DNA of 14,964 nucleotides. It comes from Pseudomonadota bacterium. GTDB taxonomy: Bacteria > Pseudomonadota > Alphaproteobacteria > Caulobacterales > Caulobacteraceae. Location: contig JAEYQX010000221.1 in assembly GCA_023409795.1 (NCBI GenBank), positions 1 through 14,964 of the forward strand, written 5' to 3'. Under the pieces are notes generated by a model. It was given only the letters and a program-made list of their open reading frames with translations. It did not search any database and was not told the origin of the DNA. The translations under genes and the position numbers were made by a program. The stretch's first letter is position 1. Each line of letters opens with the position of its first letter. This document shows positions 12,800 through 14,964 of the stretch, piece by piece.

Positions 12800-14821
12800 A
12801 TGAAGAAGCATCTGATGTGCGCCGTCGCCCTGTCGGCCTGTATCTTTGCCCCCTGCGTCGCCGTGGCCCAGGATGCCCATTTCAAGCCCTGGGGCTTTGA
12901 CCTGGAAGGTCGCGACCTGAGCGTCCGCCCGGGCGATGACTTCAACGCCCACGCCAATGGCCACTACCTGGCCAATGTCCAGATTCCGGCGGACAAGACC
13001 CGCTTTGGCCCCTTCGACGTCCTTTATGAGAACGCCCAGACGCAACTGCGCGCCATCATCGAGGAAGCCGCCGCCAATCCCACCACCGACAATGCCCGCA
13101 AGGTCGGGGCCCTCTATGCCAGCTTCATGGACGAAGCGGCGCTGGAGGCCCTGGGTGCCGCCCCGATGCAGGCCGACCTGGCCGCCGTGCGCGCGGCCGA
13201 CAGCCACAGCGACATCGCCCGCCTGATGGGGGCCAGCAAGGAAACCTTTGGCAGCAGCCTGTTCGCCGTCGACGTCATGGAGGACATGAAGAACTCCTCC
13301 GCCAACGCCCTCTATCTCGGCATCGGCGCGCTGGGCCTGCCCGAGCGCGAATATTATCTGGCCGACAGCTTCGCCCCCCAGCGCGAGGCCTATCAGGCCT
13401 ATGTCGCCCAGATGCTGGGCATGATCGGCTGGGACGATCCGGCCAAGGCCGCCTCGGACATCCTGGCCTTCGAGACCCGCATTGCGGAAAAACACTGGAA
13501 GATTGCCGAGCGTCGCCAGTTCGACAAGCTGTATAACCCCATCGCCTCGGCTGACCTGGCCGGGCACGCTCCCGGCTTCGACTGGGCGACCTTCCTGGAC
13601 GCAGCCCGGGTTGGCGACGTCGAGCAGGTCGTCATGATGGAGAACACCGCCCTGCCCGGCATGGCCGAGGTGTTCGCGGCTACCGACCTGGACACGCTCA
13701 AGGCCTGGCAGGCCTTCACCATCGCCGATGGCGCCGCGCCCTATCTGTCCAGGGCCTTCGTCGACGCCCGCTTCGAGTTCCGCAACAAGACCCTGCGCGG
13801 CCAGCCCGAGAACCGTCCGCGCTGGAACCGTGGCGTGGCCCTGGTTGATGGCTCTCTGGCCGAGGTCCTGGGCCAGGAATACGTCGCCCGCCACTTCCCC
13901 GCCTCGTCCAAGGCCCAGATGGAAGAGCTGGTCAGCAACCTGACCGCCGAAATGCGCGACCGCCTGTCCAAGTTGGAATGGATGACCCCGGCCACCCGCG
14001 CCGAGGCCCTGGCCAAGCTGGACAGCTTCCGCCCCAAGATCGGCTATCCGAACAAGTGGCGCTCCTACGACGCCCTGACGGTCCAGGCCGATGACCTTTA
14101 TGGCAACCTGGAGCGCATCGCCGCCTTCGACTGGGCCTACAGCCGCGCCAAGCTCGACAAGCCCGTCGACCTGGAAGAATGGGGTATGTCGCCGCAGACG
14201 GTGAACGCCTACTACCACCCGCTGCGCAACGAGATCGTCTTCCCGGCCGCCATCCTGCAGCCGCCCTTCTTCGATCCCGCGGCGGATCCGGCCATCAACT
14301 ATGGCGGCATCGGCGCCGTCATCGGCCACGAGATCATGCACGGCTTCGATGACCAGGGTCGCAAGACCGACGCCAAGGGCCAGCTGCGCGACTGGTGGAC
14401 CGCCGAGGACGCGGCCCGCTTTGACGAGCAGGCAAAGAAGCTGGGGGCCCTCTATGCCGCCCAGGAACCCCTGCCGGGCGTCAACATCAATCCCGAGCTG
14501 ACCATGGGCGAGAACATCGCCGACCTGGGCGGCCTGACCCTGGCCCACGCGGCCTATAACCGCAGCCTGGGCGGCCAGCCCGCCCCGGTTCTGGACGGCG
14601 TTACCGGCGACCAGCGCGTCTTCTACGGCTGGGCCCAGGTCTGGCGTGACAAGATCCGCGACGAGACCCTGCGCGAATACCTGGCCACCGACCCGCACTC
14701 GCCCGGCTCGGCCCGCGCCGCCACCCCGCCGCGCAACATCGACGCCTGGTACGACGCCTTCGGCATCACCGCCGACCAGAAGCAATACCTGAAGCCGCAA
14801 GACCGCGTCCGCATCTGGTAA
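12800..14821 (+). CDS. Exported M13-family zinc metallopeptidase (neprilysin/PepO-like)
   Basis: The product is 673 aa. M13 enzymes are zinc endopeptidases that cut oligopeptides. The active site is complete: HEIMH (H510, E511, H514), ENIAD (E571 as third zinc ligand, D575), and H633 plus R639 in DPHSPGSAR, matching neprilysin H711 and R717. NAYYHPLRNEIVFPAAILQP is the substrate-backbone-binding strand, and the protein ends in the family's typical RIW. Residues 40-430 are the alpha-helical N domain. The N terminus MKKHLMCAVALSAC is followed by IFAPCVAVA before Gln24, so export is predicted. It contains both an AVA/QD signal-peptidase I site and an LSAC lipobox at 11-14; the former seems likelier because the lipoprotein signal would be very short. 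It is 86 nt after purN and may be partly co-transcribed. No specific substrate can be inferred. Confidence 0.95.
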   Translation: MKKHLMCAVALSACIFAPCVAVAQDAHFKPWGFDLEGRDLSVRPGDDFNAHANGHYLANVQIPADKTRFGPFDVLYENAQTQLRAIIEEAAANPTTDNARKVGALYASFMDEAALEALGAAPMQADLAAVRAADSHSDIARLMGASKETFGSSLFAVDVMEDMKNSSANALYLGIGALGLPEREYYLADSFAPQREAYQAYVAQMLGMIGWDDPAKAASDILAFETRIAEKHWKIAERRQFDKLYNPIASADLAGHAPGFDWATFLDAARVGDVEQVVMMENTALPGMAEVFAATDLDTLKAWQAFTIADGAAPYLSRAFVDARFEFRNKTLRGQPENRPRWNRGVALVDGSLAEVLGQEYVARHFPASSKAQMEELVSNLTAEMRDRLSKLEWMTPATRAEALAKLDSFRPKIGYPNKWRSYDALTVQADDLYGNLERIAAFDWAYSRAKLDKPVDLEEWGMSPQTVNAYYHPLRNEIVFPAAILQPPFFDPAADPAINYGGIGAVIGHEIMHGFDDQGRKTDAKGQLRDWWTAEDAARFDEQAKKLGALYAAQEPLPGVNINPELTMGENIADLGGLTLAHAAYNRSLGGQPAPVLDGVTGDQRVFYGWAQVWRDKIRDETLREYLATDPHSPGSARAATPPRNIDAWYDAFGITADQKQYLKPQDRVRIW

Positions 14822-14842
14822 GCGGTCGCGTTTCTAAAGCGC

Positions 14843-14866
14843 CGTCATCCTCCGCATGGAGGGTGG
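14843..14866 (+). repeat. Intergenic palindromic repeat, copy 2 (partial)
   Basis: CGTCATCCTCC (14843-14853), loop GCAT, then GGAGG (14858-14862) and GTGG. It has the same left arm as the copy at 7911 (CGTCATCCTCC identical) but no ACCCAG end. It begins 22 nt after the M13 peptidase stop. Confidence 0.45.
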
Positions 14867-14884
14867 CGGCCCTCCCTCTCCCCG

Positions 14885-14913
14885 CTCATCCCGGCGAAGG
14901 CCGGGACCCAGAT
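14885..14913 (+). repeat. Intergenic palindromic repeat, copy 3
   Basis: CTCATCCCGGC followed by a 4-nt loop and GCCGGGACCCAGA. The stem TCCCGGC (14889-14895) / GCCGGGA (14900-14906) is perfect. The TCATCC start and ACCCAG end match copy 1, although the stem sequence differs with compensatory pairing. Confidence 0.55.
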
Positions 14914-14964
14914 TACAGGGCTCAACCTTCCAGCTGCGGACACCAGTCCCGCCCCCCCCTTCCC

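Larger units (their letters stand above)
14822..14964. other. Non-coding tail of window
   Basis: These 143 nt hold two palindromic repeat units, an additional GGAGGG (14858-14863) / CCCTCC (14870-14875) hairpin, and a C-rich end. No U-tract terminator is obvious for the M13 peptidase gene and no new gene starts before the window edge. Confidence 0.5.

Noticed and set aside
12791..14800. Long open frame on the - strand opposite the M13 peptidase (669 codons)
   Set aside because: It is the antisense of a complete M13 peptidase with HEIMH and ENIAD motifs. The antisense product is Gly/Val/Gln-rich and has no recognisable domain.
1..14964. CRISPR array, phage defence island, toxin-antitoxin pair, biosynthetic cluster or insertion sequence
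   Set aside because: I saw no regularly spaced repeats, no transposase or integrase motifs, no short overlapping gene pair of toxin type and no cluster of accessory enzymes. Nearly all the window is housekeeping or common exported peptidase genes.

Overview
This window looks like ordinary high-GC alphaproteobacterial chromosome, most likely Caulobacterales (Brevundimonas/Caulobacter-like). Three things point there: the gene set (aspS, hdaA, ppk1, ppx, rnd, purM, purN), the abundance of exported peptidases of the S10 and M13 families, and a promoter-like GCTAAATC element that matches the Caulobacter housekeeping -10. The species-level guess is inference. I see no rRNA, tRNA, CRISPR array, transposase, prophage gene or obvious horizontally acquired island.

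Layout. Positions 1-1338 hold two tandem pentapeptide-repeat proteins on the + strand, the first cut by the window edge. A terminator hairpin separates them from aspS (- strand, 1424-3256). A 163-nt divergent control region (3257-3419) separates aspS from the + strand run hdaA - ppk1 - ppx (3420-7883). ppk1 and ppx overlap by one base (TGATG). A strong bidirectional terminator (7974-8013) is shared by ppx and the convergent rnd (- strand, 8033-9184). rnd and purM (+, 9266-10303) diverge from an 81-nt spacer that contains a palindromic GCTATAGC. purM converges on a secreted S10 serine carboxypeptidase (-, 10362-11939), and they share a GNRA-loop hairpin. purN (+, 12108-12713) and an exported M13 zinc metallopeptidase (+, 12800-14821) follow. 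The last 143 nt are non-coding and carry dispersed palindromic repeats.

How the genes relate. hdaA encodes the protein that, with the beta clamp, promotes ATP hydrolysis by DnaA and so limits replication initiation. The next two genes make polyphosphate (ppk1) and degrade it (ppx), so a replication brake and a starvation polymer share a transcription unit. purM and purN are de novo purine enzymes, here separated by the antiparallel S10 peptidase gene. AspRS carries the histidine typical of the non-discriminating form, which implies indirect Asn-tRNA synthesis through GatCAB. The two peptidases probably take part in periplasmic peptide turnover.

I found no convincing new biological system. 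The points most worth a second look are the hdaA/aspS control region with DnaA-box-like sites, the predicted leaderless rnd transcript, the rearranged gene order around hdaA and purM/purN, the cysteine-capped exported pentapeptide proteins, and the intergenic palindromic repeat family.
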